Of a stretch of DNA of 64,000 nt, positions 9,679 through 20,428 are shown in pieces. The position numbers and the translations under genes are program-made. The stretch's first letter is position 1; each line of letters starts with the position of its first letter. The stretch is from Clostridiales bacterium. GTDB lineage: Bacteria; Bacillota; Clostridia; Christensenellales; CAG-138. The stretch lies in contig DXWI01000007.1 of assembly GCA_019416935.1 (NCBI GenBank), positions 40,788 to 104,787 of the forward strand. The letters run 5' to 3'. The notes beneath the pieces were generated by a model. That model was not told where the DNA came from, did no database searches, and saw nothing but the letters and a program-made list of their open reading frames with translations.

Positions 9679-10995
9679 ATGGCGATCAAGATGACCAAAT
9701 TCGGTGGAAGCTCTATGGCGGACGCCGCACAATTCCGAAAGGTAAAAGCCATCATCCTGGCGGACCCGGCGCGTCAGTTCGTCGTGCCGTCCGCTCCGGG
9801 CAAGCGCTTTCCGGGCGACGACAAGGTGACGGATCTGCTGTACCTGTGCTATGCGCAGCAGGCGGAGGGCGTCTCGTTCGATGATACGTTCGACGCCATC
9901 ACCGCACGATATGTGGAGATCGAGCGCGAGCTCGGTCTTTCCACCGACATTGCGTCCGAGCTTCGCGCCATTCGCCGCAATTTGGAGGACGGTGCATCCG
10001 AGGACTATATGGCCAGCCGCGGCGAATATCTCAACGCGCTACTGCTTTCCGATTTTCTGGGCTTTGAGTTCGTGGATGCTGCGGAGCTGATCTGCTTCCA
10101 TTCTGACGGCACCTATGACGACGAAACGACGCAGAAATGGACGCAGCGTCTCGGGGGCCGCAAGGGGCTGGTGATCCCCGGCTTCTACGGCCGCAAGCGC
10201 GACGGCAGCATCAAGACCTTTTCCCGCGGCGGTTCCGATATCACCGGGGCGATCGTTGCGCGCGCCGTGCATGCGGACGTCTATGAAAACTGGACGGATG
10301 TATCGGGCTTTCTGATGGCGGATCCGCGCATCGTCAAAAACCCGAAGGTCATTCGCACGGTTTCGTATTCCGAACTGCGGGAGCTCTCCTATATGGGCGC
10401 GACCGTTTTGCACGAGGATTCCATCTTCCCCGTGCGCAAGGCGCACATTCCGATCAATGTGCGCAATACCAACGCGCCGCAGGAACCCGGCACCATGGTC
10501 GTGCCGGACAGCTACCTGCAATATTACGAGCGCGAGGGGATTCTCACGGGCGTAGCCGGACGCACCGGCTTCACGGTCATCACCGTGTACAAGGACAACA
10601 TGCACAATGAGATCGGCTTTGGCTACCGGCTGCTGCGCGTATTGGACCGCTACAACATTTCGTTTGAGCATATTCCCTCCGGCATCGACACCATGTCGCT
10701 GGTCGTCGCGGACGCCAAGCTCAAGGAGCATCTGGAAGCGGTGCTGCGGGAGATCCGCCGCGACTGCGATCCAAAGACCGTGGAGCTGCAGTCCAACATG
10801 GCGCTGATTGCGACCGTCGGCAAGGGCATGGTGCGCAGCATCGGTACCGCCGCGAAGCTGTTCACCGCGCTCAATGCGGCGAATGTGAACGTTCGCATGA
10901 TCGATCAGGGCTCGTCGGAGATGAATATCATCGTCGGCGTGGAGAGCGACGATTTTGAGACGGCAGTGCGCGCCATTTACGACGCATTTGCATAA
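9679..10995 (+). CDS. Aspartate kinase
   Basis: First enzyme of the aspartate pathway to Lys, Thr, Met and diaminopimelate, phosphorylating L-aspartate. The 438 residues begin MAIKMTKFGGSSMADAAQ (nucleotide-binding KFGGSS). They continue with a PSAPGKR segment, GFYGRKRDGSIKTFSRGGSD, and two C-terminal ACT domains (about 310-370 and 375-438), which suggests feedback control by amino acids. The ATG at 9679 is 11 bases from AAGGA; an in-frame TTG 21 bases upstream lacks support. No lysine riboswitch is visible upstream. The lysA-like gene at 61 kb acts later in the same pathway. Confidence 0.94.
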   Translation: MAIKMTKFGGSSMADAAQFRKVKAIILADPARQFVVPSAPGKRFPGDDKVTDLLYLCYAQQAEGVSFDDTFDAITARYVEIERELGLSTDIASELRAIRRNLEDGASEDYMASRGEYLNALLLSDFLGFEFVDAAELICFHSDGTYDDETTQKWTQRLGGRKGLVIPGFYGRKRDGSIKTFSRGGSDITGAIVARAVHADVYENWTDVSGFLMADPRIVKNPKVIRTVSYSELRELSYMGATVLHEDSIFPVRKAHIPINVRNTNAPQEPGTMVVPDSYLQYYEREGILTGVAGRTGFTVITVYKDNMHNEIGFGYRLLRVLDRYNISFEHIPSGIDTMSLVVADAKLKEHLEAVLREIRRDCDPKTVELQSNMALIATVGKGMVRSIGTAAKLFTALNAANVNVRMIDQGSSEMNIIVGVESDDFETAVRAIYDAFA

Positions 10996-11016
10996 GAACA
11001 AACCGAACCATTGTTT

Positions 11017-11047
11017 GCGGGCGCGGCACGATCAAGCCGTGCCCGCC
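11017..11047 (+). promoter_or_regulatory. Hairpin after aspartate kinase
   Basis: GGGCG-C-GGCACG pairs with CGTGCC-CGCC around a short loop, with one bulge. No U-run follows, so it is a weak terminator or an attenuator/stabiliser. Confidence 0.4.
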
Positions 11048-11080
11048 TTGGTATCCGAAGGGAGAAAGGGGAGATCGTTG

Positions 11081-11119
11081 ATGAAGAAACACCGTGTCAG
11101 GAGGGCCCACGGCGCTTGA
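11081..11119 (+). CDS. Possible 12-residue leader peptide upstream of the GNAT gene
   Basis: ATG-AAG-AAA-CAC... encodes MKKHRVRRAHGA and a stop, preceded by GGGGAG 8 bases upstream. Its 3' half overlaps the left arm of a small hairpin (GGAGGG 11100-11105 with CCCTCC 11120-11125), and the true ribosome site of the downstream gene follows. A basic, histidine-rich leader coupled to a hairpin would suit translational attenuation, but the ORF is very short and may be chance. Confidence 0.25.
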   Translation: MKKHRVRRAHGA

Positions 11120-11154
11120 CCCTCCGAACTTTTGATGAGGAGGAAAGCAACCAA

Positions 11155-11622
11155 ATGAACAGAACTTTGAACCCTAGCACGGCGAAACCGGAGCGGATCG
11201 ACGCCGTGCGGCTGAGCAAACCGGAGGATTACCCGCAGCTTTTGCGGCTGGAGAACGATTTTTTGTCCGAGATCGGAGAACCGTGTCTGGATGCGCCGCG
11301 CATGGAGCGGCTGCAACGGGCGGTTGAGGCGGGAAGAATCGTGTTCTTCCTTGCAAGGCGCGGTGATCGTGCGGTCGGCATGTGCTCGGTCAGCCCCTGC
11401 TTTTCAACGTTCGCCTGCACGGATATCGGCGTGTTTGATGATTTCTATGTGGAGCCGGCGCACCGGCAGTGCGGCGCGGCGCGCCTGTTGGTTCGGGCGG
11501 CGGAAAACTGGTGCCGGAAAAACGGCCTTGCGAGCCTGATCGTCGGCGCATCGGACGAGGCGATGTACAAAAGCCTCGGCTTTACAACAGCCCTTGGGCC
11601 GATACTCGCGCACCCGATTTGA
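11155..11622 (+). CDS. GNAT family N-acetyltransferase
   Basis: A 155-residue single-domain GNAT protein. It has the N-terminal VRLSKPEDYPQLLRLENDF helix region, the central strand DIGVFDDFYVEPAHRQCGAA (motif A, with R-x-x-G/A-type acetyl-CoA loop) and C-terminal VGASDEAMYKSLGFT (motif B). Substrate unknown; GNATs acetylate amines of small molecules or proteins. The ATG follows AGGAGG by 11 bases, after a possible leader peptide. A strong terminator follows directly. Confidence 0.85.
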   Translation: MNRTLNPSTAKPERIDAVRLSKPEDYPQLLRLENDFLSEIGEPCLDAPRMERLQRAVEAGRIVFFLARRGDRAVGMCSVSPCFSTFACTDIGVFDDFYVEPAHRQCGAARLLVRAAENWCRKNGLASLIVGASDEAMYKSLGFTTALGPILAHPI

Positions 11623-11629
11623 CCGGGCA

Positions 11630-11657
11630 ATGCTCCCCCGCGGGGGAGCATTTTTTT
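11630..11657 (+). terminator. Rho-independent terminator after the GNAT gene
   Basis: ATGCTCCCCCG/CGGGGGAGCAT is a perfect 11-bp palindromic stem followed by seven T residues. Confidence 0.92.
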
Positions 11658-11664
11658 AAACCGA

Positions 11665-11695
11665 TTGTCACCAAATTTCGACCAATGGTTGACGA
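11665..11695 (+). promoter_or_regulatory. Candidate BirA operator overlapping the birA promoter
   Basis: TTGTCACCA (11665-11673) and GGTTGACGA (11687-11695) form an imperfect inverted repeat resembling the known biotin operator pattern TTGTnAACC...GGTTnACAA. The right half overlaps the -35 box of the birA-bioY promoter. The downstream BirA keeps its N-terminal DNA-binding domain, so autoregulation by biotin is plausible. The left half has mismatches, so this is a candidate only. Confidence 0.45.
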
Positions 11696-11717
11696 TGGAT
11701 GGGCGGACTGGTACAAT
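11689..11717 (+). promoter_or_regulatory. Sigma-A promoter of birA-bioY
   Basis: TTGACG (11689-11694), 17-bp spacer, TACAAT (11712-11717). Transcription would start near 11724. Confidence 0.8.
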
Positions 11718-11748
11718 ACCGGCTGTACAGGGAGGGATGGGGAGCGAC

Positions 11749-12729
11749 ATGATACAGATTCGCAACGCGGTGCTGGCCGAGCTGGAACGGCATCGGGGAG
11801 AGTATATTTCCGGCGAGGAGCTTGCAAAGTGCCTGCATGTGAGCCGCAACGCCGTTTGGAAGGCCATCGGCGCGCTGCGCAGCGACGGCTATCCGATCGA
11901 TGCGCGCACCAACTGCGGCTATGCGCTTTCGGATGGCTGCGACATTCTCTCGGCGCAGAGCGTGGAGCGGTTTTTGCATACGCCCGGGCTGAACGTGCAG
12001 GTGCGCGGCGAGGTCAGCTCAACGAACACGCTTGTACGGCAGGCGGCCGAAGCGGGCGAGCCGGAGGGGCTGCTGCTGTTTGCGTCTTCGCAGACCGAAG
12101 GGCGCGGCCGGCGCGGCAGATCGTTCTATTCGCCCGACGGCGGCAACCTCTATATGAGCGCCCTGTTGCGCCCGCCGTTGGCCGCTAAGGACGCGGCGCT
12201 GATCACAACGCTCGCTGCCGTTGCGGTGGCAGAGGCGGTGGAGGAGATCGGCGGCCGTGAATGTGGCATCAAATGGGTGAACGACGTCTATTGCGGCGGG
12301 AAAAAGATATGCGGCATCCTGACGGAAGCATCGCTGGATTGTGAGGCGGGGATGCTCGCCTATGCGGTCGTCGGGATCGGGATCAATGTGCGCCCGCCGA
12401 AAAACGGCTTTCCGGAACCGCTTCGTGCGATTGCAGGCGCGGTGTTTGAACAGGATTTGCCGGAGGCGGAGGCGGCGAGCCGGCTGGCGGCCGCGGTCTG
12501 GGATCGCTTTTTCGCCATGTATCGCCGGCTGCCGGACACCGGCTTCCTTTCCGAATACCGGCGGCGTTCCTTTCTGCTGGGAAAACCGATCGACGTGCTG
12601 CGGCCGGATCGGAACATTCCGGCCGTCGCGCTTTCCATCGACGCGCATGCGGGGCTGGTGGTTCGCTATGCGGACGGGCGGGAGGAGACGCTCTCCTCCG
12701 GTGAAGTAAGCGTAAGGAGCGCGGAATAG
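11749..12729 (+). CDS. birA: Bifunctional biotin-[acetyl-CoA-carboxylase] ligase / biotin operon repressor BirA
   Basis: Attaches biotin to carboxylases via biotinyl-5'-AMP and, in this two-domain class, also represses biotin genes. The 326 residues start with a winged HTH (RHRGEYISGEELAKCLHVSR, about 12-60). The ligase domain has GRGRRGR (about 120, adenylate loop), KWVNDVY and KICGILTE (catalytic Lys region). The small C-terminal beta domain completes the group II form. Start chosen at the MIQIRNAV ATG, 12 bases after GGGAGGG. bioY follows after one base, joining ligase, regulator and transporter in one transcription unit. Confidence 0.94.
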   Translation: MIQIRNAVLAELERHRGEYISGEELAKCLHVSRNAVWKAIGALRSDGYPIDARTNCGYALSDGCDILSAQSVERFLHTPGLNVQVRGEVSSTNTLVRQAAEAGEPEGLLLFASSQTEGRGRRGRSFYSPDGGNLYMSALLRPPLAAKDAALITTLAAVAVAEAVEEIGGRECGIKWVNDVYCGGKKICGILTEASLDCEAGMLAYAVVGIGINVRPPKNGFPEPLRAIAGAVFEQDLPEAEAASRLAAAVWDRFFAMYRRLPDTGFLSEYRRRSFLLGKPIDVLRPDRNIPAVALSIDAHAGLVVRYADGREETLSSGEVSVRSAE

Positions 12730-12730
12730 A

Positions 12731-13264
12731 ATGAAGAACCGTACAAAAACCATGGCGCAGGCGGCGCTGTGTACCGCACTGCTGTGCCTGCTGGCACAGG
12801 TGACCATCCCGATGCCATCCGGCGTGCCCATCACGCTGCAAACGTTTGCCGTTGCGCTGGCGGGTTACTGCCAGGACGCAAAGCGCGCGTCCATTTCCGT
12901 GGTCGGGTATTTGCTGCTCGGGCTGGTCGGCGTGCCCGTATTCTCCGCGATGCAGGGCGGTATTGGCGTTTTCGCCGGGCCGACGGGCGGATTTTTGATC
13001 GGCTTTGTGCCGTTTGCCGCGCTTTGCGCGCTTGCTGCCGCGGCGCCGCGGGTCGGATGGGCGATCCTGCTTTCGCTGGCGGGGCTGCTCTGCTGCCATG
13101 CGTTCGGAACCGTCTGGTTCAGCGCGGTGGCCAGGGCGTCGTTCGGCAAGGCGTTCCTTCTTGCCAGCGCGCCGTACCTGATCAAGGATGTGATTTCGGT
13201 ATTCGCCGCCTATCTGCTGTCACGCGCCATTCTCAAGGCGCTTGCACGCTCACAGCGGGCATAG
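12731..13264 (+). CDS. bioY: Biotin transporter BioY
   Basis: S component of the biotin ECF transporter, 177 residues with about six membrane spans. The family signature is clear: TIPMPSGVPITLQTFAVALAG near the N-terminus, YLLLGLVGVPVFS and GPTGGFLIGFV. AAGGAG lies 11 bases before the ATG, inside birA. It would use either dedicated or shared ECF energy-coupling subunits, not encoded here. Likely repressed by BirA-biotinyl-AMP. Confidence 0.95.
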   Translation: MKNRTKTMAQAALCTALLCLLAQVTIPMPSGVPITLQTFAVALAGYCQDAKRASISVVGYLLLGLVGVPVFSAMQGGIGVFAGPTGGFLIGFVPFAALCALAAAAPRVGWAILLSLAGLLCCHAFGTVWFSAVARASFGKAFLLASAPYLIKDVISVFAAYLLSRAILKALARSQRA

Positions 13265-13266
13265 CA

Positions 13267-13319
13267 AAAGCGCCCAAAAAGAAATAAGTGCCGCCCAATC
13301 GGGCGGCGCTCGGCGCTTT
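13267..13319. terminator. Nested bidirectional terminator between convergent bioY and the E2-like gene
   Basis: An outer stem AAAGCGCC (13267-13274) / GGCGCTTT (13312-13319) encloses an inner CCGCCC/GGGCGG hairpin (13291-13306). The minus-strand copy of the inner hairpin is followed by a T-rich stretch (ACTTATTTCTTTTTG). It serves both converging genes. Confidence 0.7.
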
Positions 13320-13324
13320 CGGGT

Positions 13325-14158
13325 TTATTCGTCCACGTTTACGACCCGCGGCGGCGCTTCGAGCAGCGCCGGATCGAGCAGATATTGACGGAATCGATGG
13401 AACACGCGCGCAAAATAACTGCCGGAGCATATGCGCTCGTCCATCACGATGCCCATCGGCAGACAGCGCTCAAACACGATCTCCCCCTTGATCCGCTTGG
13501 CCACCTCGCGCATATTGCCGAGCGCGACAAAGATGCTGGAGGTGCCGAACTCATACAGGTGGTGATAGATATGGTTGGTGCGGATACTGGCAAGGTTTGT
13601 CACCACGAGACTGGTGTGGAACGGGCTTGCGTCGATGATGCTCTTGGGGAGCAGGCCGTAGCGGTCGAGCAGCTTGAACAGGCCGACCCCCACGTTGACA
13701 AGGCCCGGGATTTTCAATAGCGTGCGCATGAGGTCGTCGGTCTTGTTGGTATCGCCGGCCTGTCGGTTGCTTTCAATATATTCGTCCATCTTCTTATGCA
13801 CGTCAAAGATGGTATCGTCCATATCAAAGTACATTTTGGACATGGTTCCGTCGGTCTCGCCGGGCTTGAGCACCACCATGGATATCGGAAACTCGTTTCT
13901 CGCATAGATGCGCTTGTTGACCACAAAGCGATTGAGCAGCGGATACTCCGCAGCGGTGCGCAGATAGGCTGCCAGCACCACGCCGAGGTGGGACATATGA
14001 AATCCCTCCTTGCGCTTCTGGTTCAGGTATGCCTGCATCTTGGCGATCGGGATGTCGATTTCGATCATATTCATCGCATCATAGCGCTGCTTCATGATAT
14101 ACGGGATAATGGAATACATCATGTCCACATCATGAACGCGTTTTCCATCTTTTCTCAA
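13325..14158 (-). CDS. Stand-alone 2-oxoacid dehydrogenase E2-like (CAT superfamily) protein
   Basis: A 277-residue protein resembling only the catalytic domain of dihydrolipoamide acyltransferases, with no lipoyl or subunit-binding domain. Recognisable segments are MNMIEIDIPIAKMQAYLNQK and the C-terminal MGIVMDERICSGSYFARVFH. In true E2 enzymes this last motif is DHRxxDG; here the catalytic His is Glu and the Asp is Ser, so ordinary acyl transfer is unlikely. It starts with TTG 8 bases after AAAGGAG. No E1 or E3 genes are nearby. Function unknown. Confidence 0.75.
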   Translation of the reverse strand: MRKDGKRVHDVDMMYSIIPYIMKQRYDAMNMIEIDIPIAKMQAYLNQKRKEGFHMSHLGVVLAAYLRTAAEYPLLNRFVVNKRIYARNEFPISMVVLKPGETDGTMSKMYFDMDDTIFDVHKKMDEYIESNRQAGDTNKTDDLMRTLLKIPGLVNVGVGLFKLLDRYGLLPKSIIDASPFHTSLVVTNLASIRTNHIYHHLYEFGTSSIFVALGNMREVAKRIKGEIVFERCLPMGIVMDERICSGSYFARVFHRFRQYLLDPALLEAPPRVVNVDE

Positions 14159-14204
14159 GGGAATGGCTCCTTTCCTGATCTGGCTGACGGTCGGCCAAGC
14201 ATTA

Positions 14205-14232
14205 AGTATACACGTCCGAGGGCAAAAAGCAA
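14205..14232 (-). promoter_or_regulatory. Promoter of the E2-like gene
   Basis: Minus strand TTGCTT, 16-bp spacer, TATACT, about 47 bases upstream of the TTG start. Confidence 0.55.
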
Positions 14233-14272
14233 AGACTTCTTTTCATATTTATCCGTATTTTGCCCAAATAAC

Positions 14273-14301
14273 TGTTTTACAATGTCGATCCGTGGTATAC
14301 T
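14273..14301 (+). promoter_or_regulatory. Promoter of galK
   Basis: TGTTTT, 17-bp spacer and TATACT (14296-14301) with an extended TGG motif just before the -10. The weak -35 is compensated by the extended -10. Confidence 0.55.
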
Positions 14302-14339
14302 CTGCTTAGTTTTGGAAGTTTCCGCAGGGAGGGAAAGCC

Positions 14340-15638
14340 ATGCTCCATTCCGTTTCTGACTGGTATTCGCTACTGCGGGCGGGCAGGCTCGACGCCGCGC
14401 TCGGGCAGCTCTATGGCTGCGAATCCGTGGCGGCGCAGCGATCGCGGTACTGCGCGCTACTCGACCGGTTCTGGGCACGGTTTGGCGAGCGGCCGCAGGC
14501 CGCGCTCGCCTGTGCGCCGGGACGTACGGAGATCAGCGGCAACCACACCGATCACCAGCGCGGGCGTGTGCTCGCCGCGGCGGTAACGCTCGACTGCATC
14601 GCGGTTGCCGCGCCGAACGATGAAAACCGGATCTGCATCGACTCCGAGGGATATGCGCCCGTTCTGGTTTCTCTCGAAACGCTCGCGCCCATCCCGTCGG
14701 AAGCGGGTACTCCGGCTGCGCTCGTGCGCGGCGTAGCGGTGGAGATGAAAGCGCTCGGCCTGCCCATCGGCGGCTTCGACGCGGTTGTCCGTTCGGATGT
14801 GCCGGCAGGGGCGGGCCTCTCCTCCTCGGCGGCGTTCGAGGTGCTGATGGGCGTTTGCATGCGCTCGTTCTATGGCAGCGCGGACGATCCGGCGATGCTG
14901 GCGGAGGCTGCGCAACGGGCGGAGAGCGCGTTCTTCGGCAAGCCCTGCGGCGGCATGGATCAGCTGGTATCCGCGGCGGGCGGATTGGTCATGATCGATT
15001 TTTTCGATGCGAGCAGACCGGCGCTGGAGCGGCTGGATGCCGATCCGGCTGCGCTCGGCCTTGGGCTGTGCCTGGTCAATACCGGCGGCAGCCATGCCGG
15101 TCTCACGGAGGAATATGCGGCGATTCCGGACGATATGCGCCGCGTCGCGGATTATTTCGGAGAGGACGCGCTTGCGTTGGTGGAGCCGGCGAGGTTTTAC
15201 GATGCGCTCCCGACGCTGCGCGAAAGGACGTCGGATCTCGCCGTTTTGCGCGCGATGCACTTTTTTGACGAGAATGCGCGCGTGTTGGGGCAGGCCGAGG
15301 CGCTCAGAACCGGGGATGCGGCCCGTTTTCTCGCATTGGTGCGCGCTTCGGGGCGCTCGTCGTTCGAACTGCTGCAAAACGTCTGCCCGACAAGCCGCAG
15401 CGAGCGCGGGCTTGCGCTGGCCCTTGCGCTGACGGAGCGGTTCTTTTTGGAAAACGGATACAAGGACGCCGGCTGGGCGACCCGCGTGCATGGCGGCGGA
15501 TTCGCCGGCACAATCCAGACCTTTTTGCCCCTCGGCGCGATGCCGGCGTATACCGCGTATATGGAGCGCGCGTTTGGACCGAACAGCTGCTGCCACGTGC
15601 GCATCCGGCCGGCGGGCGGGGTCTGTCTGCCGGCGTGA
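14340..15638 (+). CDS. galK: Galactokinase (GHMP kinase)
   Basis: Phosphorylates galactose at C1 (Leloir pathway). The 432 residues show the galactokinase signature region APGRTEISGNHTDHQRGRV (about 59-77), the GHMP phosphate-binding loop VPAGAGLSSSAAFE (about 156-169) and the C-terminal GGGFAGTIQTF. The signature differs from the classic GRVNLIGEHTDY but matches the longer clostridial type. GAGGG lies 6 bases before the ATG. No galT or galE lies in the window, so substrate identity is from family only. Confidence 0.85.
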   Translation: MLHSVSDWYSLLRAGRLDAALGQLYGCESVAAQRSRYCALLDRFWARFGERPQAALACAPGRTEISGNHTDHQRGRVLAAAVTLDCIAVAAPNDENRICIDSEGYAPVLVSLETLAPIPSEAGTPAALVRGVAVEMKALGLPIGGFDAVVRSDVPAGAGLSSSAAFEVLMGVCMRSFYGSADDPAMLAEAAQRAESAFFGKPCGGMDQLVSAAGGLVMIDFFDASRPALERLDADPAALGLGLCLVNTGGSHAGLTEEYAAIPDDMRRVADYFGEDALALVEPARFYDALPTLRERTSDLAVLRAMHFFDENARVLGQAEALRTGDAARFLALVRASGRSSFELLQNVCPTSRSERGLALALALTERFFLENGYKDAGWATRVHGGGFAGTIQTFLPLGAMPAYTAYMERAFGPNSCCHVRIRPAGGVCLPA

Positions 15639-15698
15639 ACCGCTGCGAAACGGCGGCCGCAAGCACGGTTTTCCATATGACAGAGATGTGCATACTTC

Positions 15699-15740
15699 AA
15701 ACAGGCCGGAGAGAACGGCGTTCTCTCCGGCCTGTTTGTT
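15699..15740. terminator. Bidirectional terminator between galK and patB-like gene
   Basis: A perfect 18-bp stem (15699-15716 with 15720-15737, 3-base loop) has A/T-rich flanks on both sides and ends two convergent genes. Confidence 0.92.
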
Positions 15741-15794
15741 TGCGTATTGACGCTGAATTGGAGCTCCCCCCGAAGAACGGTTGGTTGCAGACGG

Positions 15795-16961
15795 TTATGA
15801 GAGCGCATGCACGAGCCGCCGGAGCGCTTCCCGCAGCACGGAGCGCGGGCAGGCGATGTTGATGCGGAGGAACCCGTTGGCATTGTCGGCAAAGTCGGAT
15901 GCGTATTCCACGCACAGCCCCGCCGCTTCGATCCGTGCGCGCAGCGCCGCCTCGTCCGGCCCGGCGCACGCAGCGTTCAGCCACATCAGATAGGTACCCT
16001 CCGGCACGGCATAGCCGGTTGCCGGGAGCGCCGCAGCCAGCGTATCCGCCGCAAGGCGGAAGTTTCCATCCAGATAGGCCCGAAGCGCGTCGAGCCAGTC
16101 CTCGCATTCATTGTATGCCGCAATAACGGCGTCGATGGCGAGCGGCGAAGGTTCGCCGCAGTAGTGCTTTTGCCGCCATTCGGTGCGGATGGCCGCATCG
16201 GGGATGAACAGGTTGGCGAGCTGGTTGCCCGCGATATTGAAAGTCTTGCTCGGCGCGGTACAGGCGATGAGCCGTTTTTCGCCGGGAAACAGCTTCTGGA
16301 ACGGGGTGTGCTTTACGCCCGTGCGCGTGAGGTCGGCATGGATTTCATCGCTGACGACGAACACATCGTTGGCAAAGCAGATCTCTCCGATGCGGCCAAG
16401 CTCCGCCGGCGTCCACACACGGCCGGTCGGGTTGTGCGGGCTGCACAGAAACAATAGCTTGCTGCTCGGTTGGGCGGCCAGGCGCGCGAACGCTTCAAAG
16501 TCAATGCCAAAGCGCCCCGCCGCGTCCCGCTGCAGCCGGCAGAACACCGGCACGCGGCCCTGACCGACGATAGCGGAATAAAACGGCATATAGGTCGGCG
16601 TGAACAGCAGCACGCCGTCGCCGGGCTGCGTCAGGCGGGCGACGCTCTGCTGGATGGCCGTGACGATGCCGCTGCTGGAAACGAGCTGCTCTGCGTCCGC
16701 ATCCCAGCCGAAGCGCCGCCGCATCCAGCCGGTCACCGCGCGGTGGTAAGCCGGGTCGATCAGGTCGCTGTAGCCGAGGATGCGGCGGTCAAGCCGCCGG
16801 TGCATGGCGTCGAGAACCGGCTGCGGACAGGCAAAGTCCATGTCCGCAATCCACATGGGGATGGTATCCGCCGGCAGGTTGGGGCGGCCACTTCGGAACG
16901 CCTCAAACTTGATGCAGTTGGTGCCGCTGCGGTCGATGATCTCATCAAATTGGTATTGCAT
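15795..16961 (-). CDS. PatB/MalY-type aminotransferase (C-S lyase, cystathionine beta-lyase-like)
   Basis: A fold-type I PLP enzyme of 388 residues. Visible motifs are MWIADMDFACPQPVLDAM (N-terminal, typical of MalY/PatB), CSPHNPTGRVWT and SDEIHADL (PLP contacts), and the Schiff-base lysine in APSKTFNIAGNQ. Members of this branch cleave cystathionine or other C-S bonds to release thiols. I chose the ATG preceded by AAAGGA (6 bases); an upstream in-frame ATG lacks a site. Divergent from the ribbon-helix-helix gene, with a palindrome over its -35. Confidence 0.88.
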   Translation of the reverse strand: MQYQFDEIIDRSGTNCIKFEAFRSGRPNLPADTIPMWIADMDFACPQPVLDAMHRRLDRRILGYSDLIDPAYHRAVTGWMRRRFGWDADAEQLVSSSGIVTAIQQSVARLTQPGDGVLLFTPTYMPFYSAIVGQGRVPVFCRLQRDAAGRFGIDFEAFARLAAQPSSKLLFLCSPHNPTGRVWTPAELGRIGEICFANDVFVVSDEIHADLTRTGVKHTPFQKLFPGEKRLIACTAPSKTFNIAGNQLANLFIPDAAIRTEWRQKHYCGEPSPLAIDAVIAAYNECEDWLDALRAYLDGNFRLAADTLAAALPATGYAVPEGTYLMWLNAACAGPDEAALRARIEAAGLCVEYASDFADNANGFLRINIACPRSVLREALRRLVHALS

Positions 16962-16989
16962 ACGGTTTCCTTTTTCGTGTGATACTCCT

Positions 16990-17018
16990 ATCATAGCGCG
17001 ATTTTGTCATTTTGGCAA
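16990..17018 (-). promoter_or_regulatory. Promoter of the patB-like gene with overlapping palindrome
   Basis: Minus strand TTGCCA (plus 17013-17018), 17 bp, TATGAT (plus 16990-16995). A 21-bp imperfect palindrome with ATTTTGnC / GnCAAAAT arms (17000-17020) covers the -35, suggesting a regulator site. Confidence 0.5.
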
Positions 17019-17046
17019 AATTGGTGTTACGATTATATAATTATGA

Positions 17047-17074
17047 TTGCAAATTATAGGAAACGTGGTACAAT
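17047..17074 (+). promoter_or_regulatory. Promoter of the ribbon-helix-helix/clpB unit
   Basis: TTGCAA (17047-17052), 16 bp, TACAAT (17069-17074), 27 bases before the ATG. It may also drive clpB, because no terminator separates the two genes. Confidence 0.6.
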
Positions 17075-17101
17075 ATTTTTCGGAAGCGAGGGGACGAAGG
17101 C

Positions 17102-17749
17102 ATGAACAAGAGCGTGTACTCGCTGGTGCTGATGGATGATGTGGTCGAACAGATCGACCGCGTCGCCTATGAAATGAACACCAGCCGATCGAATATGATC
17201 AATCAGATTCTGGCGGAATATGTGTCCTATATGACGCCGGAGAAGCGCATGCGGGAGATCTTTTCCGCTGTGGAGCAGCAGTTGACCGGCGGCAGCACGT
17301 TTCAGGTGCTGTTGCAGCCGTCGGACTCGATGTTTTCGCTCCGAAGCGCGCTGAGCTACAAGTACAACCCGACGATTCGGTACAGCGTCGAACTGTATCG
17401 GAACATGAAGCCGCTGCTCGGCGAACTGCGCGTATCGCTGCGCAGCCAGAACAGCACGCTGCTGCTGTACTTGCTGCAATTTTTCAAGCTGTGGGAGCGC
17501 ATCGAGACGTCGTACCTCGGGCAGATCGAGTGTACGGTGGAGGACGGGCGCTATTTGAGAAAGCTCGTGCTGCGCGGCGGTACGGACGCGGGCAACGAGA
17601 CGGTGGGCGAAGCGATCGCAGCATATATAGACCTCATCGATCGGGCGCTCAAAACGTTTTTTGCAAGCCTGAGCGATCCGCAGCAGGCGGTGGCGCAGGT
17701 GCGCAGGCTGTATGCGGATTATCTGCATACGCATGCGGTACTGGTATGA
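17102..17749 (+). CDS. Ribbon-helix-helix domain protein, unknown function
   Basis: A 215-residue protein. Residues 1-45 fit a ribbon-helix-helix (CopG/MetJ-like) fold: strand VYSLVLM, helix DDVVEQIDRVAYEMN, then SRSNMINQILAEYVSYMTP. The remaining 170 residues are mostly helical with no family I recognise. It lies 53 bases upstream of clpB with no terminator or heat-shock operator between, so it is probably cotranscribed. It may be a DNA-binding regulator; whether it controls clpB is unknown. Confidence 0.65.
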   Translation: MNKSVYSLVLMDDVVEQIDRVAYEMNTSRSNMINQILAEYVSYMTPEKRMREIFSAVEQQLTGGSTFQVLLQPSDSMFSLRSALSYKYNPTIRYSVELYRNMKPLLGELRVSLRSQNSTLLLYLLQFFKLWERIETSYLGQIECTVEDGRYLRKLVLRGGTDAGNETVGEAIAAYIDLIDRALKTFFASLSDPQQAVAQVRRLYADYLHTHAVLV

Positions 17750-17802
17750 TACGATCACCGGCATGGAAAGCCATGTGGTGTTGACGGAAGGGGGAACCAT
17801 GG

Positions 17803-20394
<2,592 letters not shown>

Positions 20395-20428
20395 ACGAAA
20401 GAGGACGAAAAACAGAACGGGAGAGGAC

